From contig NZ_CANCLE010000179.1 of the NCBI RefSeq assembly GCF_947378715.1, positions 1 through 7,248 on the forward strand: 7,248 nucleotides of DNA, in the 5' to 3' direction. The position numbers and the translations under genes are program-made. Shown piece after piece: positions 1-7,208 of the stretch. Each line of letters begins with the position of its first letter. Positions within the stretch are counted from its first letter, which is position 1. The notes beneath the pieces are model-generated. The model did no database searches. It saw nothing but the letters and a program-made list of their open reading frames with translations, and was not told the origin of the DNA. Source of the DNA: Phenylobacterium aquaticum. Lineage in GTDB: Bacteria; Pseudomonadota; Alphaproteobacteria; Caulobacterales; Caulobacteraceae.

Positions 1-216
1 ATCGTCTACGAGGCGCACAAATACGCCGAGCAGGTCGGCTCCGACGCCGTCACCGACGTGGTCACCCATGTGACCACCGAGATCAATCAGCTGGCCCACA
101 AATACGACAACCTGCCCGAGGGCGCGGTCCGCGCCGCCGCCCTGCGCGCTGACATCGCCCCCGTCATCCGCGATTGCCTCGACAGGGCCCTGGTGATGGA
201 CAAGCCGCCGGAATAG
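1..216 (+). CDS. Unidentified protein, C-terminal 71 residues (5' end outside window)
   Basis: The frame is open from base 1 and ends at TAG 214-216. Only the C-terminal 71 residues are visible, ending in DRALVMDKPPE. The piece is soluble-looking and probably helical, rich in Ala, Asp and Val. It has no membrane segment, no cysteine cluster (one Cys) and no motif I recognise. It is not HicA: the short basic double-stranded-RNA-binding fold with its GSHHH-like motif is absent. It ends 36 nt before the HicB-like frame on the same strand, so the two may be co-transcribed. Codon use fits a real GC-rich gene, with G or C at most third positions. I assign no function. Confidence 0.6.
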   Translation: MVYEAHKYAEQVGSDAVTDVVTHVTTEINQLAHKYDNLPEGAVRAAALRADIAPVIRDCLDRALVMDKPPE

Positions 217-252
217 GGAGCTGGCGTTCCTGGAAGGCATCGGAGCAGGCCC

Positions 253-438
253 ATGAACAAGCTGACCCACAAGGGCTTCACGGCGCGGGTCGAGTCCGAC
301 GCGGAAGACGAGATCCTCGTGGGGCGGATCGCTGGGATCAACGACATCATCAGCTTCCACGCCGACAGTGTCGCCGACCTGAAGGCGGCGTTCCGCGGGG
401 CGGTAGGCGACGACATCGCCCCCTACCGGGTCCCGTAA
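253..438 (+). pseudogene. hicB: Truncated HicB-family antitoxin (N-terminal domain only)
   Basis: The 61-residue product begins MNKLTHKGFTARVESDAEDE and continues with ILVGRIAGINDIISFHADSV, then DLKAAFRGAV. This is the N-terminal partial-RNase-H-like domain of HicB antitoxins, including the usual G-R-I-x-G-I-x-D core. Family members are normally about 110 residues, with a C-terminal ribbon-helix-helix DNA-binding domain (a VDPE…H…A…GKSLNQW-type region). Here the frame ends at GDDIAPYRVP just where that half should begin. The last codons are read antisense through the 3' end of upp, and the two genes overlap by 16 nt. GGAG at 242-245 sits 7 nt before the ATG, so translation may still occur. 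No hicA toxin gene is visible next to it. I infer a decayed remnant of a HicAB locus; a functional single-domain protein is possible. Confidence 0.6.
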
Positions 439-1052
439 AGCCGATCCCCCGCATCCCCGAGTCCGGGGAGGATATAGCCCCGCTCATCCAGCTCGCGATC
501 GATCCCCGCCGTCCAGACCGGCACGTCGGGGTGCTCGGCGGTGAACCGGGCCAGGCCCTCCGGCGCCGCCAGGATGCAGACGAAGCGAAGGTCGACGGCT
601 CCGGATTCCTTCAGCCGCTCGACCGCGGCGCTGGCCGTGCCGCCGGTGGCGAGCAGGGGGTTCATGACGATGACCGTGCGCTCAGCCAGGGTCTCGGGCG
701 CCTTGAGATAGTATTCGACCGCCACCATGGTCGCCGGGTCGCGATAGAGGCCGATATGGGCGACGCGGGCCGAGGGGGCGAGGATCAGCATGCCCTCCAG
801 CATGCCTTCGCCGGCCCGCAGGATCGGGGCGAAGACCAGCTTCTTGCCGGCGATCTCGGGGCTGCCCATGGACTCCATGGGCGTAACGATCATTTTGTGG
901 GTCAGGGGCAGGTCGCGGGTGACCTCGTAGCAGAGCAGGGTCGAGATCTCCCGGGTCAGTTCGCGGAAGGTCTTGGTCGAGGTCTCCCGATCGCGCAGGC
1001 GGGTCAGCTTGTGCTGCACCAGGGGATGGTCGACCACGGTCACGTTCTTCAT
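423..1052 (-). CDS. upp: Uracil phosphoribosyltransferase
   Basis: The enzyme converts uracil and PRPP to UMP and pyrophosphate in the cytosol. The 209-residue length equals the family norm. From the ATG at 1052, visible landmarks are HPLVQHKLTRLRD (9-21), FAPILRAGEGMLEG (74-87), the PRPP loop VMNPLLATGGTA (129-140), LAAPEGL (161-167) and the uracil-binding tail GYILPGLGDAGDRLYGT (192-208). The PRPP loop has Asn131 where I recall Asp in nearly all family members. An in-frame GTG two codons upstream (1058) is possible, but AGGAG at 1058-1062 lies 5 nt before the ATG and overlaps that GTG, so I chose the ATG. The gene starts 8 nt after the URC4-type gene, whose stop overlaps this ribosome-binding site. 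As last gene of a URC-type operon it probably supplies UMP for ring opening as well as serving salvage. Confidence 0.96.
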   Translation of the reverse strand: MKNVTVVDHPLVQHKLTRLRDRETSTKTFRELTREISTLLCYEVTRDLPLTHKMIVTPMESMGSPEIAGKKLVFAPILRAGEGMLEGMLILAPSARVAHIGLYRDPATMVAVEYYLKAPETLAERTVIVMNPLLATGGTASAAVERLKESGAVDLRFVCILAAPEGLARFTAEHPDVPVWTAGIDRELDERGYILPGLGDAGDRLYGTR

Positions 1053-1057
1053 GAGCA

Positions 1058-1062
1058 CTCCT
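1058..1062 (-). promoter_or_regulatory. Ribosome binding site of upp, overlapping the upstream stop codon
   Basis: AGGAG on the minus strand ends 5 nt before the ATG at 1052. It shares bases with the TAG (1063-1061) that ends the DUF1688 gene, which suits translational coupling. It decides for the ATG over the GTG at 1058. Confidence 0.6.
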
Positions 1063-2275
1063 AGAACACAGCGCCGTCGCTGAGGATGGCCAGAGGCGGC
1101 CCGCCGTCGAGGCGGCGCTCGGCGGCGAGCCGGCGTCCGGCCGCCCAGGTGCCGCCCTCCAGCACCCGGGCCAGGGGAAAGGCCTCGGCGCTCAGGCCCA
1201 GCCGCTCGCGCACCAGGGGCGCGATGCGGTCGAGCAGGGCGACGGTCAGCGACCGCCAGGCCACCACCAGGGGGTCCGCCACGTCCAGCGGCAGGGCGGC
1301 GGCCACGGGATCGGTCGCGACCAGGACCCCGCCGTCGAGTAACAGGCCGCCATTGCGGTACTCGGCCAGGCCGGTCAGGCCGTCGATGTCGGTGACCGCG
1401 ATCCCCGCCGCCTCCAACGGCTCGATCAGGCTATAGGCCAGCCACTGGCTGAGCTTGTGCAAGGGCACGAGGCCGTCGGTGGAATCGGGGCGCAGGATCG
1501 CGGGATGGCGCCAGGTGTCGCCCATGGGCAGGCCCATGATCGTCAGCCGTCCGGACCAGATCGGCCCGAGCCCTTCGAGCAGAGCCTCCAGGATCGCGGG
1601 GGCGGGAAGCCGTCCGTCCACGGCGCGGGCGGCCAGGAGGTCATAGAGCCCGCCCGGTCGCGGCGCGGACTTCAGGGCGAACAGGTCGGGCTGGGCGTGG
1701 GTCTGTTCCCCCAGCCTGCGCAGCAGGGCGGCGCGGCCCTCCAGTCCGACCAGCGGATTGGCGTCGCTGACCTGGAAGCCTTGGGCCAGGGCCTGGGTCG
1801 AGAGATCGGCCAGGGCGTCGGCCTTCAGGGGCGCGTCGTCGCGGGAGAACGCCCCGGCCTCGAACAGCCGGAAGGAGGCGACCGCCAGGCCCTCGGAGCG
1901 CCCCGAGACGCTGTCGGTTCGTGCGTCCCTGAACCGCCACGCCATGCCCGCCCCGGCGTCCAGCAGGACCGAGGTGATGGCGAGATCGAAGGCGGCGCGG
2001 GCGCGCACGTCCCGGTCCTTCCAGTCGGTCCGCCCGGCCAGCTCGGCCCACAGGTCGCGCCCGCCGACCACGAAGTGCCGCCAGCGGGCATGGAAGGGCA
2101 CGGCGAGATCGGGATAGCGGCTGCGAATAACCTCGGCGGTCAGGTCGGCCAGGGGCTCCAGCCGCGCCAGATCGACCCGCCAGTCGGGCAGGGCGCCGGC
2201 CAGCGCCAGGCGCAGCATCTCGTGGCCGCGCTCGCGCACGGCCCCGGCGGTCAGGAGGGCGCGGGCGGCCTGCAG
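1061..2275 (-). CDS. URC4: DUF1688 protein, URC4-type uracil degradation enzyme
   Basis: The product matches the DUF1688/URC4 family. Landmarks, in numbering from the GTG at 2239, are PFHARWRHFVVGGRDLW (48-64), SVLLDAGAGMAWRFRDARTD (90-109), RSEGLAVASFRLFEAGAFS (114-132) and NPLVGLEGRAALLRRLG (161-177), followed further on by GDTWRHPAI, LHKLSQWLAYSLIEPLEAAG and YRNGGLLLDGGVL. In yeast, URC4 is required for uracil catabolism and is linked to ribosylurea-type intermediates; its exact reaction is not established to my knowledge. There is no signal peptide or membrane segment. A conventional start would be GTG 2239 (392 aa). The upstream frame LQAARALLTAGA-VRERG resembles the usual family N-terminus, and AAGGA at 2284-2288 lies 8 nt before a CTG at 2275, so I prefer a CTG start (404 aa) one base after the preceding stop. 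No ATG, GTG or TTG exists between 2239 and the in-frame stop at 2288-2290. It is the middle gene of the operon. Confidence 0.9.
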   Translation of the reverse strand: MQAARALLTAGAVRERGHEMLRLALAGALPDWRVDLARLEPLADLTAEVIRSRYPDLAVPFHARWRHFVVGGRDLWAELAGRTDWKDRDVRARAAFDLAITSVLLDAGAGMAWRFRDARTDSVSGRSEGLAVASFRLFEAGAFSRDDAPLKADALADLSTQALAQGFQVSDANPLVGLEGRAALLRRLGEQTHAQPDLFALKSAPRPGGLYDLLAARAVDGRLPAPAILEALLEGLGPIWSGRLTIMGLPMGDTWRHPAILRPDSTDGLVPLHKLSQWLAYSLIEPLEAAGIAVTDIDGLTGLAEYRNGGLLLDGGVLVATDPVAAALPLDVADPLVVAWRSLTVALLDRIAPLVRERLGLSAEAFPLARVLEGGTWAAGRRLAAERRLDGGPPLAILSDGAVF

Positions 2276-2276
2276 C

Positions 2277-3527
<1,251 letters not shown>

Positions 3528-3565
3528 GTCGTCCTCGCGGCGCGCAAGCGGGCGGCCCGAAAATG

Positions 3566-3602
3566 AAAAGGGCTCCGCGCTGTCCGCCAGCGAGGAGCCT
3601 TT
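3566..3602 (-). terminator. Terminator-like hairpin in the URC operon leader (candidate attenuator)
   Basis: In minus-strand RNA, bases 3592-3588 pair with 3582-3578 (5 bp) around a 5-nt loop (3587-3583). After one mismatch, 3599-3594 pair with 3576-3571 (6 bp). A second mismatch is followed by two A-T pairs. The 3' arm runs into TTTTCATTTTC. The T run follows the stem only in the leftward direction. The hairpin ends about 34 nt before the ATG of the URC1-type gene, so it would stop URC transcription before the first gene. TCCGCC at 3609-3604, just upstream in the RNA, is complementary to GGCGGA at 3588-3583 in the loop, which gives a possible alternative pairing or pseudoknot. There is no other gene to the right that it could serve, since the carboxylase reads away. 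Confidence 0.5.
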
Positions 3603-3669
3603 GGGCGGAAACTGTGCGCCTAAGCTTCTGAATTGGCAAGAGGACTGCTCTGACAGGGTAAATGACCGC

Positions 3670-3725
3670 TTCCCGAGGCTGGCAAGCCAAGGTCTAGTTG
3701 GAAAAAACAAGATCGCTCTCGGGAA
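3670..3725 (+). promoter_or_regulatory. Structured leader of the carboxylase gene that can pair its Shine-Dalgarno
   Basis: TTCCCGAG (3670-3677) is the exact reverse complement of CTCGGGAA (3718-3725). The 40 nt between them contain smaller mutually exclusive stems (GGCT/AGCC and CCAA/TTGG). The right arm includes GGGAA, the only Shine-Dalgarno-like string, 6 nt before the ATG at 3732. Pairing would hide it. Whether transcription starts upstream of 3670 is unknown. Confidence 0.35.
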
Positions 3726-3731
3726 CGCTCC

Positions 3732-6700
3732 ATGCCGCTTCGCAAGCTCTTCATCGCCAATCGCGGCGAGATCGCCATCCGTATCGCCCGCGCGGCGGCC
3801 GAACTGGGGATCGCTTCGGTGACGGCCTGGTCGCAGGATGACGCGGGCTCGCCCCATCGCCGGGCGGGTGACTTCGAGGCGCCCCTTCCGGGGAGCGGGC
3901 CCCGGGCCTATCTCGACATCGCCGCCGTGGTCGCCGCCGCCGTCGCCGCCGACTGCGACAGCCTGCATCCGGGCTATGGCTTCCTGTCGGAATCCGCCGC
4001 CTTCGCCCGCGCGGTCCAGGCGGCCGGCCTCATCTTCGTCGGGCCGGAGCCGGAGACCCTGGAGCTGTTCGGCGACAAGGCCCGGGCCCGTGAACTGGCC
4101 GAGCAGGAGGGCGTGCCCTTGGCGCCCGCCACCGGCGGCGGCGTGACCCTGGACGAGGTGCGCGCCTTCCAGGAGGGGCAGGGGAGCGAGGTCGACCTGA
4201 TGCTCAAGGCCGTGGCCGGCGGCGGTGGACGCGGCATGCGCCGGGTGCCGGCCGGCGAGGACCCCGCCACCGCCTTCGACCTCTGCACCCGCGAGGCGGA
4301 GTCCGCCTTTGGCGACGGGCGGCTGTTCGCCGAGCGCTATATCGGCCATGCCCGCCATATCGAGGTGCAGGTGGTCGGCGACGGCGAGCACGCCATCACC
4401 CTCCATGACCGCGAATGCTCCCTGCAACGCCGTCACCAGAAGATCATCGAGATCGCCCCGGCCCCGGCCGTGCCCGACGAGGCCCGCGCCCGGCTGACCA
4501 CCGCCGCCCTGTCCCTGGCCAAGGCCGCCCGCCTGAAGGGCCTGGCGACGGTGGAGTTCCTGCTCGACGCCGATGACCGCTCGACCCTGGCCTTCCTGGA
4601 GGTCAATCCGAGGCTCCAGGTCGAGCACACCGTGACGGAGGCCGTCACCGGCCTCGACCTCGTCCAGATCCAGCTGCGGATCGCCGCCGGCGCCAGCCTG
4701 GCCGAGCTCGGCCTCGACCATGGCGCGCCCGATCCGCGCGGCTACGCGGTGCAGCTGCGGGTCAATCTGGAGACATTGTCCGTAGACGGAACAATGGCTG
4801 GAGGTGGCGGCGGAACTCTGGTCCGCTACGAGCCCCCCTCGGGTCCCGGGGTCCGGGTCGATGGCTATGGCCGGGGCGGCTACACGACCAGCCCGGCCTT
4901 CGATTCGCTCATCGCCAAGCTGGTCGTCCATGTCGCGGTCAGTGACCTGAAGGCCGCCCTGGCCAAGGCCTCGCGCGCGGCCGCCGAGTTCGTGATCACC
5001 GGGGTAGACACCAACCTGTCCCTGCTGAGGGCCATCCTCGAACGCCCCGAGGTCGCCGACAGCCAGGCCTCGACGGGCTTCCTGGAGGCGAACATCGGCC
5101 TGCTGGCGGCCCGGGCCGCCGAGCTGACCCCGGCTGAGGACGTCCAGGCTCAGGCCCATGTGGCCACGGTGTTCGAGACGGGTCCGGCCGGCACGGTCGC
5201 GACCTCGGCCCCTTTGCGGGGCACCCTGGTCGCGCTGGAGGCCGCCGAGGGCGAGACGGTCCGCGCCGGTCAGGCCATCGCCATCCTTGAGGCCATGAAG
5301 ATGCAGCACGTGGTCACGGCGGCGGCTGGCGGCGTGGTCCGTCGCCTGCCGCTGGCCCTCGGCGCCGTGGTCGAGACCGGCGCGCCTCTGGCCTTCATCG
5401 CCCCCTCGGACGCGGGTCAACTGGCGGAGGTGACCGAGGACCTCGACCTCGACCTGGTCCGCTCGGACCTGGCGGAGGTGCGGACCCGCTATGCCCTGAC
5501 CCTTGACGAGAACCGTCCCGACGCGGTGGCCCGGCGTCGCCGGACGGGTCAGCGCACGGCGCGGGAAAACCTCGACGACCTGTTCGACCCGGGCAGCTTC
5601 GCCGAATATGGCGCCCTGGCCATCGCCGCCCAGAAGCGCCGGCGCACGGTCGAGGACCTGCAGGTCAACACCCCCGCCGACGGCATCATCACCGGGGTCG
5701 GCGAGGTGAATGGCGGGCTGTTCGACGAGGACAAGGCCCGCTGCGTGGGGCTGGCCTATGACTTCACCGTGCTGGCGGGCACGCAAGGCCACTTCAACCA
5801 CAAGAAGACCGACCGGATCCTGGAGTTCGCCGAGCACTGGAAGGCGCCGGTGATCTGGTTCACCGAGGGCGGCGGCGGCCGGCCGGGCGACGTGGATGTC
5901 GGCGGCCTTTCGGCCTCGTCCCTGGACACCACCAGCTTCACGACCTTCGCCCGGCTGTCGGGAACCGCGCCCCGGATCGCCATCAATTCCGGCCGCTGCT
6001 TCGCCGGCAACGCCGTGTTCTTCGGCTGCGCCGATGTGACCATCGCCACCCGCTATTCGAACATCGGCCTGGGCGGCCCGGCCATGATCGAGGGCGGCGG
6101 GCTGGGGGTCTTCACCCCGGACGAGATCGGACCTTCCGAGGTTCATTGGGAGAATGGCGCGCTCGATCTGCTGGTCGAGGACGAGCAGGCGGCGGTGGTC
6201 GCGGCCAAGCACGTGTTGTCGATCTTCCAGGGCCCGGTGAAGGACTGGAGCTGCGCCGACCAGCGCACCCTGCGCCACCTGATCCCGGAGAACCGGGTCC
6301 GGGTCTATGACGCGCGCCGCGTGATCGAGACCCTGGCCGACACCGGGTCCTGGATCGAACTGCGCGGCGGCTATGGCGTGGGCATGATCACCGGCTTCCT
6401 GCGGATCGAGGGCCGTCCGATGGGGCTGATCGCCAATGATCCGCGCCACCTGGGCGGGGCGATCGACAGTCCTGGCGCCGAGAAGGGCGGCCGGTTCCTG
6501 CAGCTGTGCGACGCCTTCGGCATTCCGGTGGTCTCGCTCTGCGACACCCCCGGCTTCATGGTCGGGCCGGACTCCGAGAAGACCGCAGCGATCCGGCGGG
6601 GCTCGAGGCTGTTCGTGACCGCGGCCGGCCTGTCGGTTCCGCTGTTCGCCGTGGTGCTGAGGAAGGGCTACGGCCTGGGCGCCCAGGCCATGACCGGCGG

Positions 6701-7010
6701 CGACTTCTCGGCCTCGGCCTTCACCATCGCCTGGCCGACCGCCGAATTCGGGCCCATGGGCCTGGAGGGCGCCGTGCGGCTGGGCTACCGCAAGGAGCTG
6801 GAGGCGGAGACCGATCCGGCGGCCCGCGAGGCCCTGTTCCAGAAGCTGGTCGGCCGCATGTACGAGACCGGCAAGGCGATCAGCGTCGCCCAGGTCAACG
6901 AGATCGACGCGGTGATCGACCCGGCCGAGACCCGCGCCTGGCTGGTCCGGGGCCTGAAAAGCTGTCCGCCGCCCGTGCCCGGGCGGCGGAGCTTTGTCGA
7001 CGTGTGGTGA
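3732..7010 (+). CDS. Single-chain biotin-dependent acyl-CoA carboxylase (BC-BCCP-CT fusion)
   Basis: This 1092-residue protein carries a whole acyl-CoA carboxylase in one chain. Biotin carboxylase (about 1-450): KLFIANRGEIAIRIAR near the start, DSLHPGYGFLSE (76-87), ATP-grasp glycine loop GGGGRGMR (163-170), and FLEVNPRLQVEHTVTE (288-303). Biotin carrier (about 490-560): EAMKMQH with the biotinyl Lys at 523. Carboxyltransferase (about 580-1092): N-half with TEGGGGRPGD (711-720) and INSGRCFAGNAVFFG (751-765); C-half with DSPGAEKGGRFLQLCDAFGI (912-931), LCDTPGFMVG (936-945) and KGYGLGAQAMTGG (978-990). This layout matches the long-chain acyl-CoA carboxylase type described from mycobacteria. The acyl-CoA substrate cannot be read from the sequence. 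It is not urea carboxylase, whose carboxyltransferase is of another (KipI/KipA-like) type. It is divergent from the URC operon, with a weak GGGAA 6 nt before the ATG. A hairpin lies in its last codons. A patch of atypical codons occurs at 4771-4818. Confidence 0.95.
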   Translation: MPLRKLFIANRGEIAIRIARAAAELGIASVTAWSQDDAGSPHRRAGDFEAPLPGSGPRAYLDIAAVVAAAVAADCDSLHPGYGFLSESAAFARAVQAAGLIFVGPEPETLELFGDKARARELAEQEGVPLAPATGGGVTLDEVRAFQEGQGSEVDLMLKAVAGGGGRGMRRVPAGEDPATAFDLCTREAESAFGDGRLFAERYIGHARHIEVQVVGDGEHAITLHDRECSLQRRHQKIIEIAPAPAVPDEARARLTTAALSLAKAARLKGLATVEFLLDADDRSTLAFLEVNPRLQVEHTVTEAVTGLDLVQIQLRIAAGASLAELGLDHGAPDPRGYAVQLRVNLETLSVDGTMAGGGGGTLVRYEPPSGPGVRVDGYGRGGYTTSPAFDSLIAKLVVHVAVSDLKAALAKASRAAAEFVITGVDTNLSLLRAILERPEVADSQASTGFLEANIGLLAARAAELTPAEDVQAQAHVATVFETGPAGTVATSAPLRGTLVALEAAEGETVRAGQAIAILEAMKMQHVVTAAAGGVVRRLPLALGAVVETGAPLAFIAPSDAGQLAEVTEDLDLDLVRSDLAEVRTRYALTLDENRPDAVARRRRTGQRTARENLDDLFDPGSFAEYGALAIAAQKRRRTVEDLQVNTPADGIITGVGEVNGGLFDEDKARCVGLAYDFTVLAGTQGHFNHKKTDRILEFAEHWKAPVIWFTEGGGGRPGDVDVGGLSASSLDTTSFTTFARLSGTAPRIAINSGRCFAGNAVFFGCADVTIATRYSNIGLGGPAMIEGGGLGVFTPDEIGPSEVHWENGALDLLVEDEQAAVVAAKHVLSIFQGPVKDWSCADQRTLRHLIPENRVRVYDARRVIETLADTGSWIELRGGYGVGMITGFLRIEGRPMGLIANDPRHLGGAIDSPGAEKGGRFLQLCDAFGIPVVSLCDTPGFMVGPDSEKTAAIRRGSRLFVTAAGLSVPLFAVVLRKGYGLGAQAMTGGDFSASAFTIAWPTAEFGPMGLEGAVRLGYRKELEAETDPAAREALFQKLVGRMYETGKAISVAQVNEIDAVIDPAETRAWLVRGLKSCPPPVPGRRSFVDVW
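6958..6995 (-). terminator. Strong hairpin terminator inside the carboxylase 3' end, probably serving rubredoxin
   Basis: CCGCCGCCCG (6966-6975) pairs perfectly with CGGGCGGCGG (6980-6989) around a 4-nt loop. After a 2-nt bulge (6964-6965), AAAGCT (6958-6963) pairs with AGCTTT (6990-6995), giving 16 bp in all. Leftward, the stem ends in TTTT (6960-6957), 26 nt after the rubredoxin stop. Rightward there is only TTTG, and termination there would come before the carboxylase stop codon at 7008. I therefore assign it mainly to the minus strand; bidirectional action is possible. Confidence 0.65.
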
Positions 7011-7020
7011 AGGGCCGCCG

Positions 7021-7200
7021 CTACAGCTCGATCATGTCGAAGTCGATCTTGGGCGTTCCGCAGAGCGGGCAGATCCAGTCGGCTGGAATGTCCGCCCATC
7101 GGGTTCCGGGCGCGAGGCCCTCGCCCGGATCGCCGGCTTCCTCGTCATAGATGTAGCCGCAGGTGCGGCACTGCCAGGTCTTGTAGGGCTGATCGGCCAT
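7021..7200 (-). CDS. rubA: Rubredoxin
   Basis: This is a complete 59-residue rubredoxin, a small cytosolic one-electron carrier with a single Fe(Cys)4 site. The two iron-binding knuckles are CRTCGYIYDE (C11, C14) and CPLCG (C44, C47). The typical GDPGEGLAPGTRWADIPADW lies between them (24-43), with the usual DW before the second knuckle. The length is normal for the family (50-60 aa). The start is ATG 7200, with a GAGG/GCGGG purine stretch just upstream. It begins 8 nt after the stop of the gene to its right, so it is the distal gene of a leftward operon. Its 3' end faces the carboxylase gene with only 10 bp between the stops, followed by the hairpin at 6958-6995. The electron partner is not visible here; in other bacteria rubredoxins serve alkane hydroxylases or oxygen-reducing enzymes. 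Confidence 0.96.
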   Translation of the reverse strand: MADQPYKTWQCRTCGYIYDEEAGDPGEGLAPGTRWADIPADWICPLCGTPKIDFDMIEL

Positions 7201-7208
7201 GACCCGCC

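Larger units (their letters stand above)
3528..3731. promoter_or_regulatory. Divergent intergenic region between the URC operon and the carboxylase gene
   Basis: These 204 bp must hold both promoters. Base composition drops towards AT in 3609-3720. The candidate signals are a leftward terminator-like hairpin (3566-3602), an inverted repeat TTCCCGAG/CTCGGGAA (3670-3677 and 3718-3725), and a heptamer TGGCAAG repeated at 3634-3640 and 3680-3686 (start-to-start 46 bp), which could be operator half-sites. A weak rightward promoter guess is TTGGCA 3633-3638 with GTAAAT 3658-3663, but the 19-bp spacer is long. I see no convincing leftward promoter and no leader peptide starting with ATG. Confidence 0.45.

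Noticed and set aside
1..216. HicA toxin upstream of the HicB-like frame
   Set aside because: The 71 visible residues lack the HicA size, basic character and His-containing motif.
174..1064. Plus-strand open frame opposite upp
   Set aside because: It is an antisense shadow of the clearly conserved upp gene. Composition is Gly/Arg/Asp/Gln rich with no motif.
3634..3686. TGGCAAG heptamer repeated at 3634-3640 and 3680-3686 as a pair of operators
   Set aside because: Two 7-mers in 204 bp with no matching palindrome at both sites are too weak to call a regulator site.
3701..3708. Minus-strand run of six T that could allow UTP-sensitive reiterative transcription starts, as at E. coli codBA/upp
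   Set aside because: I see no convincing -10 element at the right distance upstream on the minus strand, and no start-site data. Kept only as an idea.
3528..6449. A very long minus-strand open frame continuing upstream of the URC1-type gene across the carboxylase gene
   Set aside because: It is the antisense reading of the carboxylase in GC-rich DNA. The translation is low-complexity G/R/A/D with no domain, while the plus strand encodes a full carboxylase. The URC1-type gene has its own ATG and ribosome binding site at 3527.
3732..7010. Reading the large biotin enzyme as urea amidolyase/urea carboxylase completing the URC route
   Set aside because: The C-terminal half has acyl-CoA carboxyltransferase motifs (TEGGGGRPGD, KGYGLGAQAMTGG) and no allophanate hydrolase or KipI/KipA-like domain.
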